DNA of 64,000 bases from Lachnospiraceae bacterium (GTDB lineage Bacteria; Bacillota; Clostridia; Lachnospirales; Lachnospiraceae). The notes beneath the pieces were generated by a model, which saw only the letters and a program-made list of their open reading frames with translations, was not told the origin of the DNA and did no database searches. A program made the translations under genes and the position numbers. The stretch is taken from assembly GCA_017455525.1 (NCBI GenBank), contig JAFTAP010000081.1, positions 1-64,000 on the forward strand. The letters are read 5' to 3'. Shown piece after piece: positions 9,124-18,477 of this stretch (its first letter is position 1; the number at the start of each line of letters is the position of its first letter).

Positions 9124-10296
9124 CTATAATATTTTCTTATGTGGAATTTGAAGAGCATGGCCGAATCTACGGATAAAATATGAATTAAGAGTATAAAGGC
9201 CCTGTGGCACGAACACCCTTTTGCTAACATATTCAGTTATCGCATCCTTTTGAGCGGAAACCTTTTCTAAACGAGATGTCTCAAAGCATTTATCTTTTGC
9301 AATAAGTGACTGAATCTCATCAAAATATATTCCATTTAGTTTTACATAACATGTAATCCCAAAATCGAATGTATCTCTTGACAAAAACAAGTCCCAATAT
9401 GACACATCTGTCTTGTTCCGCAAATGGAAATTCTCCGATATTCCCATCTCTTCTTCTATTCCTCTGAACAGACACCTCTCAACAGATACCCTACCACTTG
9501 AAGGATTGTAATCCATATAGCACATTCCCTCGTTTACAGAAATATGGTACATATTCTGGTAATTGATAGTATTTCCAGACCTTTTGGACAGAATAATTTC
9601 CTCTTTATTGTATTTAGGGGAATTGATTCCTATTATTGCATTAACACCTATTGAACAAACGAAACAATTGTACTTCTCCAATTCATCAAGCGATGATATT
9701 CTTGATATATCATGATTCCTTAGTATTAGTTCTTGATATATTGAATTGAATACTCTATATGTATAGAAATCTGTTTCAAAAGTAGTTATAGTGACGACAG
9801 GATCTTCTCTCGAACCTACTCTTGTTCCTATATTTACATTAAGAACACCATATTTTATTTCATTAAACTTACAGCCATTATCCATATTAATAAAATATTG
9901 AGCAACGCGTCCACGATGTATTTCAATTAAATTTTCTAAATCATATATCCCTGTTTGAATAGATAAGTCCCGAAAAGAACCAGAACCGTCAAACGATGTG
10001 TTCTCATGGAAAGACACGTCAGAAGAAATAATTTTCCTATAGTAATCTGGGATATTTACAAACAATTTTTTTGTAGATGCTTCTATTGTGATATTTTTGT
10101 ATTCTGGGACTGCATTTTCAATTGTATATATATTTAGGTTGTCGTCAAATATAAATTGAGATCGTCTCAACTTAAGAACATGGTATAATTGTACTATATA
10201 TGTAACAAATTTCTTTGCTAGAAATATTATTGCACTAAATATCATTCCGATTATGAATGAAACTATTTCATTCCTAAAGCTATTAATAATATCCAT
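9124..10296 (-). CDS. Membrane-anchored protein with Nudix-like C-terminal segment
   Basis: 390 residues. One N-terminal membrane helix (about residues 11-36, IVSFIIGMIFSAIIFLAKKF) is followed by a cytosolic region. The best motif is RGIEEEMGI (about 278-286), close to the Nudix consensus R-E-x-x-E-E-x-G with Gly instead of the first Glu. It sits after a strand pair SVNEGMCYMDY that also resembles Nudix folds. Membrane-plus-Nudix proteins are known among nucleotide-signalling defence families, so a role in sensing or hydrolysing a nucleotide derivative is possible. The family assignment is tentative. It is co-transcribed with the B12 radical-SAM gene. Confidence 0.5.
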   Translation of the reverse strand: MDIINSFRNEIVSFIIGMIFSAIIFLAKKFVTYIVQLYHVLKLRRSQFIFDDNLNIYTIENAVPEYKNITIEASTKKLFVNIPDYYRKIISSDVSFHENTSFDGSGSFRDLSIQTGIYDLENLIEIHRGRVAQYFINMDNGCKFNEIKYGVLNVNIGTRVGSREDPVVTITTFETDFYTYRVFNSIYQELILRNHDISRISSLDELEKYNCFVCSIGVNAIIGINSPKYNKEEIILSKRSGNTINYQNMYHISVNEGMCYMDYNPSSGRVSVERCLFRGIEEEMGISENFHLRNKTDVSYWDLFLSRDTFDFGITCYVKLNGIYFDEIQSLIAKDKCFETSRLEKVSAQKDAITEYVSKRVFVPQGLYTLNSYFIRRFGHALQIPHKKIL

Positions 10297-10358
10297 AAAA
10301 TATCATCCATTCTCTTATGCCAAGATTACCTAAATTGCTTATTCTTAAATCTGGCGAA

Positions 10359-11699
10359 CTATTTCCGCCTCTTCTTGTAATTCTCAGTATATACAAGTTC
10401 CGAAGTATATATGAAAATGTTCTCAGACGCTATATATTCTCTCAGCTGATTTGCTATATCGTTGGCATACTTCTCGCTTGCCACAAGGTACTTCATCGTA
10501 TCCGGCAGCTCTTTAATGGTTTCGGGCGACATTACTGCAAAACCATCAATATGGTTTCCCCACAGTTTCTTGTTATTGTCCATGAAGCCAGCAATCTCAT
10601 ACCTCGAGGCTTTAAGAAACCTGCAAGCCTCCCTGCCGTACACTCCGCAGCCGAATACTATAACCGAACATCCATCGCTTAGGAATTCATAAAACTCTCT
10701 CGTCCTCATGCCACGGTATGTCACAAATCCGAATGCCGGACTCATCAAATGCCTGTATCCCCCTCTTAAGCTAATAGGTATGTCATCCTCTTTAACGTAT
10801 CCCCATCTCTCGGCCTCCCTTAACTGCCTCTGGAACCATGCGCAGATGTCAGCCGCCTCCACCTCCATGAGCATACCATCCGTGCTGTCCATGCAAGCCC
10901 TCACAAAAGACCGTGCCATGCGGCGGTAGAGCATGTTCCTCGATGGCGAATCGGGGCTTTCTCCAAGACCGTCAACCAAAAGCCCGTATTCTTTGCGTAT
11001 GAACTTCAATGTTCTATCTGAATTGGATGAAGCCCCATCACGGTCAACGCAGTATCTGTAAAGCGACTCCCCGACATAAAGTGCCTTCTCCGCAGAGGAG
11101 CAGGTCTTATGCAGGAAGCCTATGTCCTGAAACGCAGCCCCCGGAGTCTCAGAGAACCTTATACCATTCCTGCGCAAGAAGTCAGCATCATATATGCCGT
11201 TCCAAAGATACCAGTCATCCACCACAGTGTCAGGATGCTCCGAGGGCTTGAAGACATCAGAATAAAGCCCTCTGTCCATAGAAATCCTTCGCTCCGTAAA
11301 AAGCCTCTCCCCGTTCTCATCCGTGACGTAGGTGCTGTAATCGCATTTGACGTAATCAACCCCGTGCTCCTCTGCGATGCGGCACAGAGTCCCGTACATC
11401 CCCTCAGCCACGTAATCGTCCGTCTCAAGCACTGCGACGTACCTGCCCCTTGCCCTGTCAAGCCCCATGTTCACTTGAAAGCCATAGCTCTTGACGGGGC
11501 TCCTCAGGGCGATAATCCTGTCGTCCTCGGAAGCCTGCTCCTGTATCTTCTCCCATGTGCCATCGGTGGAGCCTGCGTCAATGCAGATGATCTCTATGTC
11601 ATGCAAGGTCTGATTCCTTGCGCTCTCTATAGACTCGCTTATATACGCTCCGACATTCAGTGACGGCAGTATTATCGAAACTTTGATTCCATCTCTCAT
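10359..11699 (-). CDS. GT2 glycosyltransferase with C-terminal YGAG-type module
   Basis: 446 residues. The GT-A domain starts KVSIILPSLN, with ICIDAGSTDGTW near 37-48 and VLETDDY near 90-96 (metal site). The DDWYLWNGIYDADFLRRN region near 165 is typical of acceptor-side GT2 segments. From about residue 335 a second domain begins VIVFGCGVYGREACRFL, followed by IAGFMDNNKKLWG. This is the module seen throughout the cluster. The start overlaps the upstream gene's stop by ATGA. Probable role: addition of one sugar to a lipid-linked glycan. Donor unknown. Confidence 0.87.
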   Translation of the reverse strand: MRDGIKVSIILPSLNVGAYISESIESARNQTLHDIEIICIDAGSTDGTWEKIQEQASEDDRIIALRSPVKSYGFQVNMGLDRARGRYVAVLETDDYVAEGMYGTLCRIAEEHGVDYVKCDYSTYVTDENGERLFTERRISMDRGLYSDVFKPSEHPDTVVDDWYLWNGIYDADFLRRNGIRFSETPGAAFQDIGFLHKTCSSAEKALYVGESLYRYCVDRDGASSNSDRTLKFIRKEYGLLVDGLGESPDSPSRNMLYRRMARSFVRACMDSTDGMLMEVEAADICAWFQRQLREAERWGYVKEDDIPISLRGGYRHLMSPAFGFVTYRGMRTREFYEFLSDGCSVIVFGCGVYGREACRFLKASRYEIAGFMDNNKKLWGNHIDGFAVMSPETIKELPDTMKYLVASEKYANDIANQLREYIASENIFIYTSELVYTENYKKRRK

Positions 11700-13486
11700 G
11701 ATATGTCACTCAGGCGAAACCTGTTCTTCTCATGCTGCCGTTCAATCTCGCTGTCAAAGCGCTCCCTTAATGCATTCCCTCTATCAAAGCATCCGACATA
11801 ATCGTACAATAGTTGCAACAGCCTTATATCGTCCTTGTCCCTCCTCTGATTTATTAAGCCGACTGCATCTGTTTCGCTCACAAAACAGTCCTTTAGCCTG
11901 TCATGCTTATGCTGCACGACTAAGTCAGGATTCAATACGTTCATGTCGTGATACACAAAATGCAGGCTACGACACTTGTATGGAACGCCGTTATATCCAT
12001 CCTCCACGCAAAATCCATCGGGAAGTATAATCTTCTCCCTATACTCACTCGAAACCAAGACTCCGATATTGCCCGCTTCCCTTAATCCGAGTATCTCCAT
12101 CACTGCCTCATCCGTAAGGCAAACGCAGTCAAATGAAATTCCACTTTCTTTCAGCCTCCCCTTTAAGCACTCAATGCCATTGTCCAGCTTATTGCTTGAA
12201 GCAGTCCTAAGCATCATTCCCGCCACTTTTATATTGTTATGCGACAGCCATACATCCATAAGATGCCTCTGCCTGCTCCTGTCGGGAATGTATATGTCAT
12301 GCCGAGACATGCCCATAACTGTCATGACCTCCTCAGCTCTCCCACGGACAGCCTCTATGATGTCGTTGTTATTTCCATTCTCATCTGAGAAAACTACGAC
12401 GCATACCCTCGGACCTTCAAGGAGCCGAGATCGTATCAGCTCATCGCAGACGTCATCCTCATAGTACGTCTCCCTTAGCAGGCTCTCGAACGCAATGAAA
12501 TCATGCCTGAAGTCAAGCCCTATATGCCCCACTTCTTTTATGCCTTGCAACACTCGGTTTATAATGAAGCGCCATAGTTCTCTTTCCCCGAACAGAAGCA
12601 TCATGCCGCAGCTATCATACAGCTCTGAAAAGCCGGCCATAAGCTCCACCCTGTCCGCCGTAGGGAAACCGCTTCTTTCAAATCTGTCTATAGTCCAATA
12701 GTCCTGCACCCTTTCCTCCGGCAGACACTTTACCCAAATCTCCTCTTCCAGAGCAAGAGCCGCCGCCAGCCTGTGAGAACCATTCAGAAGCTCTGCATTG
12801 CGGTTCAGCGGTATGCAGTCATCTTTCAGAAATCCCTCATGTCGCATGGATTCTATCAGGATGCGGAAGTCGTTCACGAATGTGTCCAGCCCCGTCTTCC
12901 TGTCGTAATCCGACATCCCATCGGGCGCATCCACATAGAACGGCTCATCGGCACCGTTCACGGTCAGTATGAAACGGGAATATAAGTTCTGGTGACGGAC
13001 AGAGTCCAGCCCAAGCACAATGTCCTTTGCGAATAAGTACCGCACCACTATGTCCATGCGGTCGCTTGACACAAGTTCGACAGGCGCGATCCTTTTTATT
13101 GATTCATCTGGCTTATCCTCTATGTCATTGTCATTATTCGTGTAGCTGTATGGAGTCTCATCCAAAAGAACAGGCTCTTTCCAAAAGATTTTGCCGCATG
13201 GCACGCCCAATCCGACAAGGTATTCCCTTATGCTGTCTGCAACCTCCCTGCTCCGTATTGCAACAACGATGACATCATAATCCATGTCCATGATTCTAAT
13301 GGGATTCTCCACCGGAAATCTCTTCGTCTGAAGAGCCTCGTAATCACGATCGACCCATAGCACTGCTTTGCAGAATCCCGAAGCCCGCATCTGGTAATAA
13401 TAATTGTAGCCCACTCCCCCTGCTCCATAAAGGACGACACGGCTGCCCTTATTTACATCGCCGTATGGGAATAAGTATCGGAACAC
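11696..13486 (-). CDS. YGAG module plus ParB-like domain, large protein of unknown role
   Basis: 596 residues from GTG 13486, which follows a GGAGG-rich stretch formed by the end of the previous gene. Residues about 1-110 are the YGAG module (RVVLYGAGGVGYNYYYQM; AVLWVDRDYE). Near residue 230 LLNGSHRLAAALALEEEIWV resembles the ParB/sulfiredoxin-like motif for binding a nucleotide. The last 150 residues contain LTDEAVMEILGLREAGNIGVLVSSEY, reminiscent of nucleotidyltransferase-fold proteins in capsule loci, but no catalytic motif is clear. It may transfer or regulate a phosphoryl-linked decoration. The function is not established. Confidence 0.6.
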   Translation of the reverse strand: MFRYLFPYGDVNKGSRVVLYGAGGVGYNYYYQMRASGFCKAVLWVDRDYEALQTKRFPVENPIRIMDMDYDVIVVAIRSREVADSIREYLVGLGVPCGKIFWKEPVLLDETPYSYTNNDNDIEDKPDESIKRIAPVELVSSDRMDIVVRYLFAKDIVLGLDSVRHQNLYSRFILTVNGADEPFYVDAPDGMSDYDRKTGLDTFVNDFRILIESMRHEGFLKDDCIPLNRNAELLNGSHRLAAALALEEEIWVKCLPEERVQDYWTIDRFERSGFPTADRVELMAGFSELYDSCGMMLLFGERELWRFIINRVLQGIKEVGHIGLDFRHDFIAFESLLRETYYEDDVCDELIRSRLLEGPRVCVVVFSDENGNNNDIIEAVRGRAEEVMTVMGMSRHDIYIPDRSRQRHLMDVWLSHNNIKVAGMMLRTASSNKLDNGIECLKGRLKESGISFDCVCLTDEAVMEILGLREAGNIGVLVSSEYREKIILPDGFCVEDGYNGVPYKCRSLHFVYHDMNVLNPDLVVQHKHDRLKDCFVSETDAVGLINQRRDKDDIRLLQLLYDYVGCFDRGNALRERFDSEIERQHEKNRFRLSDIS

Positions 13487-13487
13487 C

Positions 13488-14831
13488 CTACCTCTCCTCC
13501 ATGTGCTGCCAGATTATCTTCCTGTCATCTATTCCCATAGCTCTTAAGTCTTTGCCGATATCCTTTGCAATCCATTCGTTATCCACGCTTATGAGCACGA
13601 AATCAAATTCAAGGGAAGCATCCGATAGCGCTGAGACCGGAGACACCTGCGGCATCAAGTCCTTATAGTTCCTGTCTACCCACGCAACGACCTCGCAGTA
13701 CGGATTGCGCATCATCTGCGCGAAATACTTTCTCCCCCAAAAACCCGCCCCGTATATCACTATCCTGCTTCCATGAGGAACTAGGCTGTAAGGGAACGTA
13801 TCGTCCCCTCTTTCCATCTTATGAAGCAGCGACCGGTATCGGATCAGCTCCAAATGAACGAAATCATCAAAGCTCCCGTTAAGGATTGCGCAGGTTCTCT
13901 TGAACGTGTCCTCATTGAAGAAATATTCCTTATCACGATTCTTTATTTCAAGCCTTTCGAGGTATGTTCCCTTAAGGGCATCGAACAGTGCCTTCATCGC
14001 CTCCCTCGTCCTCAGCACATCGAACTTAGCAAGGCAGTTATCGGCTGCGGCATTGACGAAACCTCTTTCTAATTTCTCGTAGACCTGTCTTTTCCTTAGG
14101 CGTTGCTGAAGCCCCTCCCATGCGTAGCACGGGTTCAGCGGCTCATCATCCGAATGCATTGATAGTCCTGTGGGATTTTCCATTCGATAATGAATCGGGG
14201 CAATATCCAAGTACCCTATCCGCTCCGCTACCGCCATCGCTTCATGAACGAAGGTCTGAGAGCCCGCCACGTTCATCTCCTGAGAGCGTATACCCTTATC
14301 CCTTATGAACCCTCTCCAGTACATCTTGTTCCATATATAGCCATACGATAAGCCGAATATATGATCCGAAATGTCTCCGGCGCTGAACACTTCTTTTTCG
14401 GGAAGATAACGCTTATTCACAATGCCTGGCATCTTCTTATCAATGCCGGTATCCGAGTCGAACTGATTTGCGCCGAACACGAGTATGTCAAGCCTCCTTG
14501 ATGAAGCGTATCCATAAAGCATGCCCAATGCGTCAGGTTCAAGATAGTCGTCCGCATCAAGGAAGAACAGATACTCCCCAGAAGCCATATCCATTCCCGT
14601 GTTCCTGCTTGCCCCCATGCCTTTGTTCTGCTGGTGTATTACTCTTATGCGCTTATCCTTCGCCGCATAGTCATCAAGGATTTCAGGCGAACGATCCGCC
14701 GATCCATCATCCACGCAGATAGCTTCAATGTCCTCACATGTCTGTTCTATGATGCTCCCAAGCGTCCGATTCAAGAAACTCTCTGCATTATAAACAGGCA
14801 CTATTATGGAAATTTTAGGCTCTCGCCTCAT
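13488..14831 (-). CDS. GT2 glycosyltransferase with C-terminal YGAG module
   Basis: 447 residues. KISIIVPVYNAESFLNRTL opens a GT-A domain. ICVDDGSADRSPEIL (near 36-50), NKGMGASRNTGMDMASGEYLFFLDADDY (near 70-96, with the DxD) and a typical YIWNKMYWR acceptor region follow. From about residue 357, RIVIYGAGFWGRKYFAQM and VVAWVDRNYKDL form the cluster's module. The gene lies 1 base from the next and overlaps the previous fucosyltransferase gene by ATGA. It is a cytoplasmic-face glycan synthesis enzyme of unknown linkage. Confidence 0.88.
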   Translation of the reverse strand: MRREPKISIIVPVYNAESFLNRTLGSIIEQTCEDIEAICVDDGSADRSPEILDDYAAKDKRIRVIHQQNKGMGASRNTGMDMASGEYLFFLDADDYLEPDALGMLYGYASSRRLDILVFGANQFDSDTGIDKKMPGIVNKRYLPEKEVFSAGDISDHIFGLSYGYIWNKMYWRGFIRDKGIRSQEMNVAGSQTFVHEAMAVAERIGYLDIAPIHYRMENPTGLSMHSDDEPLNPCYAWEGLQQRLRKRQVYEKLERGFVNAAADNCLAKFDVLRTREAMKALFDALKGTYLERLEIKNRDKEYFFNEDTFKRTCAILNGSFDDFVHLELIRYRSLLHKMERGDDTFPYSLVPHGSRIVIYGAGFWGRKYFAQMMRNPYCEVVAWVDRNYKDLMPQVSPVSALSDASLEFDFVLISVDNEWIAKDIGKDLRAMGIDDRKIIWQHMEER

Positions 14832-16012
14832 AACTTAATCCACTCCTCTGGATATACATCCAAGAACTCACAGGCGTTGTTCCATTTCCTGGGTGCTATT
14901 ACAAGCTTTTCCTCGTTCTTATTAAGCCAAGCACCCCACCAGCTAAACGTGCTGTTCGCTATGATGTTGTGACTACATCTGCTCATAAGGTACATATCGT
15001 ACCAATCCTTATAAGCATCGAACCCGCTTCCTTCAACGTACACAGCATTATCATACTTTAGATTTTCTTTGGTCCATTCAATATCGTTAGAGAAGAAGCA
15101 GATTATGCTTTTAGGGAATCTTTCTCTGACGTATTCTATTGCATCCGCATAATACCTGCTCGTGCATATATCTTTATACATCCAGCTATTGATGCCATCG
15201 ACATAATCTCCTCGTCTTACATGAACGCCTACGACACAATTCTCCTTAAGAAATGATTCATAATATCTAAGCCCTGTATCCTCTGTATGCGGAAATAAAA
15301 ACTCTCTTTCCAACACATCTCGTATCTCATTAGCATATCGGTATGTTTGAAAGTATCCCTTTAAGTATCCTCCCATATATTCCAGTACCGAAACGTAACT
15401 GCTAAGACTATTGACTGTATTAACTGGCGGCTCCTGATACAGCAGGAAACTGCCGCCCATGCTCCTATCTATAACAGCCTTGTCAATCAAATCGGACCTT
15501 TGGGACGGGCTGCATAGTTTCATATCAAGCGACGAAAATACATCAAGAATGGAAAATACCGGTTCTGTAAGAACTGTATACCAGCTCGTATCAGCTACCG
15601 CGTTTCTCCCGTTTTCACGTAGAAAACGGTATAAGGCGTATTGGAACATCTGGTTTCCGAGTCCTGACGTGAAAGATATCACGAACGTATTCTTACTAAA
15701 ATGCTGCGTCTCCTCCCATTTAAAATTGTCTGTATTCTCCTGATAAACGGAAAAGATCTGGCATCTTCTTACTCCATAACCCTCATACAGCTCTCTTTTT
15801 ACCTCATCAACATGATCGTACATTGCAATTACGACTCTCGGATCATCCGTCTCTCTCAGAATGTCTGGTGAGAAGATCTCTATGCCATTAAGCCTGCTCC
15901 CCCATTTAGCCGGATTCTTATCTAGGTATCCCTTTATCTCATGCCCTTTATAAAAAAAATATGCAGTCTCGCCGAAAAGACCCGATCCCCATATATAAAG
16001 CGGTTTACTCAT
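14828..16012 (-). CDS. GT11 alpha-1,2-fucosyltransferase-like with N-terminal module
   Basis: 394 residues. An N-terminal YGAG-type module (LYIWGSGLFGETAYFF; IKGYLDKNPAKWG) fills residues 1-95. GT11 signatures follow: FTSGLGNQMFQYALY near 114-128, VGVHVRRGDY near 261-270 (GDP-fucose-binding HxRRxD) and NSTFSWWGAWL near 353-363. These are diagnostic of inverting alpha-1,2-fucosyl/galactosyl transferases such as FutC and WbsJ, so GDP-fucose or a related donor is expected. No GDP-fucose synthesis genes are seen in the window. Translation is coupled to the next gene by ATGA. Confidence 0.92.
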   Translation of the reverse strand: MSKPLYIWGSGLFGETAYFFYKGHEIKGYLDKNPAKWGSRLNGIEIFSPDILRETDDPRVVIAMYDHVDEVKRELYEGYGVRRCQIFSVYQENTDNFKWEETQHFSKNTFVISFTSGLGNQMFQYALYRFLRENGRNAVADTSWYTVLTEPVFSILDVFSSLDMKLCSPSQRSDLIDKAVIDRSMGGSFLLYQEPPVNTVNSLSSYVSVLEYMGGYLKGYFQTYRYANEIRDVLEREFLFPHTEDTGLRYYESFLKENCVVGVHVRRGDYVDGINSWMYKDICTSRYYADAIEYVRERFPKSIICFFSNDIEWTKENLKYDNAVYVEGSGFDAYKDWYDMYLMSRCSHNIIANSTFSWWGAWLNKNEEKLVIAPRKWNNACEFLDVYPEEWIKL

Positions 16013-16035
16013 ATCACTATCTCAAGAATATAATC

Positions 16036-16452
16036 TCATAGGCTAAATATGACATCCTCTATCGACACAACCTTGCTATCAGTCCTATTCCTAAGCTCTT
16101 CCCTGATATCTGAAAAATAATGAACCGATGTCACTACTATCACATCCACCGATTTAATATTGTCCTCCGGTTTCACTGTCTTTATCCCATCAATCTCAAT
16201 AATGTCATTCTTGTCTATGAAATAATCCACCCTTATCTCTGTCCCCCGAAGCTCCCTCATTAGGCTTAATCCAAGTTCCTTAGTCCCATATATCGCAATC
16301 CGTTCAAAACGGTTGCTAATGAAATATTCGGCAAGCGTCATGCCTTGCTGATGCACATAAATCCACTGCAGCAGAATGAAATAAAATTCTTTCATCTTAT
16401 CGTATGAGTCCTTCAGCAATTCAAGCTCTTTTATGTTTTTATCCCGTTTCAT
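16036..16452 (-). CDS. Stand-alone YGAG-type module protein
   Basis: 138 residues. A helical N-terminus (KELELLKDSYDKMKEFY...) is followed by RIAIYGTKELGLSLM and VDYFIDKNDI. It ends after the VIVVTSVHYF strand, so it is the cluster's Rossmann-like module with no enzyme attached. Gly of YGAG is partly replaced (YGTK). It is 3 bases from the DUF6492-like gene. It could dimerise with, or act in trans on, the module-bearing transferases. No catalytic motif is visible. Confidence 0.65.
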   Translation of the reverse strand: MKRDKNIKELELLKDSYDKMKEFYFILLQWIYVHQQGMTLAEYFISNRFERIAIYGTKELGLSLMRELRGTEIRVDYFIDKNDIIEIDGIKTVKPEDNIKSVDVIVVTSVHYFSDIREELRNRTDSKVVSIEDVIFSL

Positions 16453-16455
16453 TTC

Positions 16456-17373
16456 TCATTCGATATAGTCTTCATAATGCGTTGCTCTGTATCTTTTCCA
16501 TAATGACTCCAAAGACACGAATCTCCTTAAAGGACTGTTGCTAATCCACGCATACCATTCATCAATCATTTTAGATTTTTCATAACTGATTGTATCGTAG
16601 CTCTTAGCTGCCCATCTCAGGATTCCTTCATCCGTGGAGTCACCTATCACTATTCTCGCAGGTCTTAGGGTTCTTAATCTTCTTGTGGCATACATTCCCG
16701 GATAGTGCCTCATTACGTAGTTCCCATAAGTCTCAAACTCGCTGAACCCACTCGTTCTCAAGAATGTCCACGGTATAGCGTATAATATTTTCTCCCAGAA
16801 ATACACTCCCGCAAGACTGTCATTCGCTTCAATATCCTTTATCAGTTCACGCATGACCTTCGTGCTTATGACCATGTGCTCAGCTATGAAGGACAACGGT
16901 TCTTCTTTATCTAATCCCATGAGCCGCATTAAAGTATAAAAATATGGTCTATGATATTCATTCTTCAAATCAAAGACCGGTCTGCCTGAAGCTTCAAATA
17001 AACTAATCTCCGATAATGGAATGGTGTCAGCGTCCCATAACACATACCATTCATCCTCGCAGGACAAGGAATACGCCATCTTTAGGAACTGCTGGAAGTA
17101 CCATCCCGCCCGCTCTGCGTTTCCTGAACGGGCAAGGATTATACTCTTCACGGACTCAATCGTTAAGCCGTTTGCTATGCTGTCCTCACGATAATATTCT
17201 AGGTCACTCAAGCATCTTTCTTGAATCATCGCCTTAGCTTCATCGCTGCATACTATGACCATTCTTCTGTGATGAATGTTCCGAATTATAATCGGGATGT
17301 TCGATATGGCAATATCCGCATCCTTAAGATGCAGCGGTATCACAATATCAGTCTTATTTTGCGTGTTTTCCAT
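16456..17373 (-). CDS. DUF6492-like glycosyltransferase
   Basis: 305 residues. The N-terminus TDIVIPLHLKDADIAISNI, the central GWYFQQFLKMAYSL and WYVLWDADTIPL (a DxD metal site near 115) fit the DUF6492/GT-A type of transferases found in polysaccharide loci. The C-terminal VYFWEKILYAIPW...SEFETYGNYV pattern is also typical. It lies directly downstream of the broken FkbM-like gene and upstream of the stand-alone module gene. The donor sugar cannot be predicted. Confidence 0.7.
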   Translation of the reverse strand: MENTQNKTDIVIPLHLKDADIAISNIPIIIRNIHHRRMVIVCSDEAKAMIQERCLSDLEYYREDSIANGLTIESVKSIILARSGNAERAGWYFQQFLKMAYSLSCEDEWYVLWDADTIPLSEISLFEASGRPVFDLKNEYHRPYFYTLMRLMGLDKEEPLSFIAEHMVISTKVMRELIKDIEANDSLAGVYFWEKILYAIPWTFLRTSGFSEFETYGNYVMRHYPGMYATRRLRTLRPARIVIGDSTDEGILRWAAKSYDTISYEKSKMIDEWYAWISNSPLRRFVSLESLWKRYRATHYEDYIE

Positions 17374-17381
17374 TGACTTGC

Positions 17382-18477
17382 TCAGTAAAAGAAAAGGTCT
17401 GTCTGATGAATGTCTTTCTCCCCCATAACTTCGGGATAAGTCCTAAGCTCTCGGATATCGTGCTCTCTCTTGACGGCTTCTCTCACCTCTCTGAAGTCAA
17501 CGAAACGCTTGTACACGCTTCCCATATCTTCAAGGTATCGTTCCCATGTACCCTGTCTTCTGTATATATGCGGATTAAACTCCTGCCATATAGGTATCCT
17601 TTTAGAATTGAGCGTGTCCATTGCCCCATGAAGCGCATTTGCCTCGTATCCTTCCGTATCAATCCAGATGTGGCTTATTTCATTCGATGTTATCGCCTTC
17701 TCCTTCAAGTATTCATCCAATGTGCATAGCTTCACGTCATACGTCTCAGTTGTCTTACTCTCCTGTATATTACTTCCTCCTGAATTAAACGAAAAATAGC
17801 GATAATTCGCCCCCCATTTTCGTCCGAAAGCCCCATCCATTCCGCAGTGACTCCATCCATCCGATTCATTATGATATTGGCTCTGAACAAATCGAAATTC
17901 TCCCTGCCCGGCTCAAATCCTATCACTTTAAGCCCAGGAACTTTTTCTTTGACATAAATCGACGTCGTGCCTATATTCGCTCCTATGTCAATAAATATTC
18001 CTCCTGTGGCTTTACAATAGTCTCCTGACGTTGACTTAAAAAAGAAATCTATTTCTTCTTTTGCCCAGTTCTCGCCCGTATGATACATCATCATTGGTAT
18101 TACCGTGTCTCTGCTGTCAGCTATGTATGTAATGCCCTCATCCGTCAACACTGACTGCGTCGGAACTCTCGTATCCAGCTCCTGCGATATCAGCAGCAAC
18201 CATTCCGTGTTCGTCCTGATTTTATGCTTTATGCCTTCGTAGTTCTGCAAGCTCGTTAAATGCTCCATGATTTCATCATGATAGCGATCCGATGCGATTA
18301 TAAGATAATCAAAATCCGATTCTTTATATCCGTGCTTTTTATTACATTCATCCCATGAAAGAGCCCGTTGTCTACTTCTGAGCGAACAAAGTAAACAATG
18401 TCCACTTCCTTGTAATAGCTCATCATGTGCAGTATAGTCTCAGCCCATTTGCCTGTCCCGTATATCGCGCACTTCAT
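17382..18477 (-). pseudogene. FkbM-family methyltransferase with YGAG-type N-terminus, two frameshifts
   Basis: Three frame segments join into one 366-codon protein if one base is added at each of two homopolymers. From ATG 18477 (MKCAIYGTGKWAETIL, the module) the frame breaks at an A5 run (T5 on + strand, 18336-18340). It resumes as KESDFDYLIIASDRY and then FIDIGANIGTTSIYV (SAM-binding motif) and KVIGFEPGREN. It breaks again at a G6 run (C6 at 17810-17815) and resumes as YRYFSFNSGGSNIQES...LCTLDEYL...IWIDTEGYEANALHGA, the FkbM C-terminal motifs. The start overlaps the upstream stop by ATGA. As read here it cannot make the full sugar O-methyltransferase. Slippage or assembly error could restore it. 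Confidence 0.8.
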
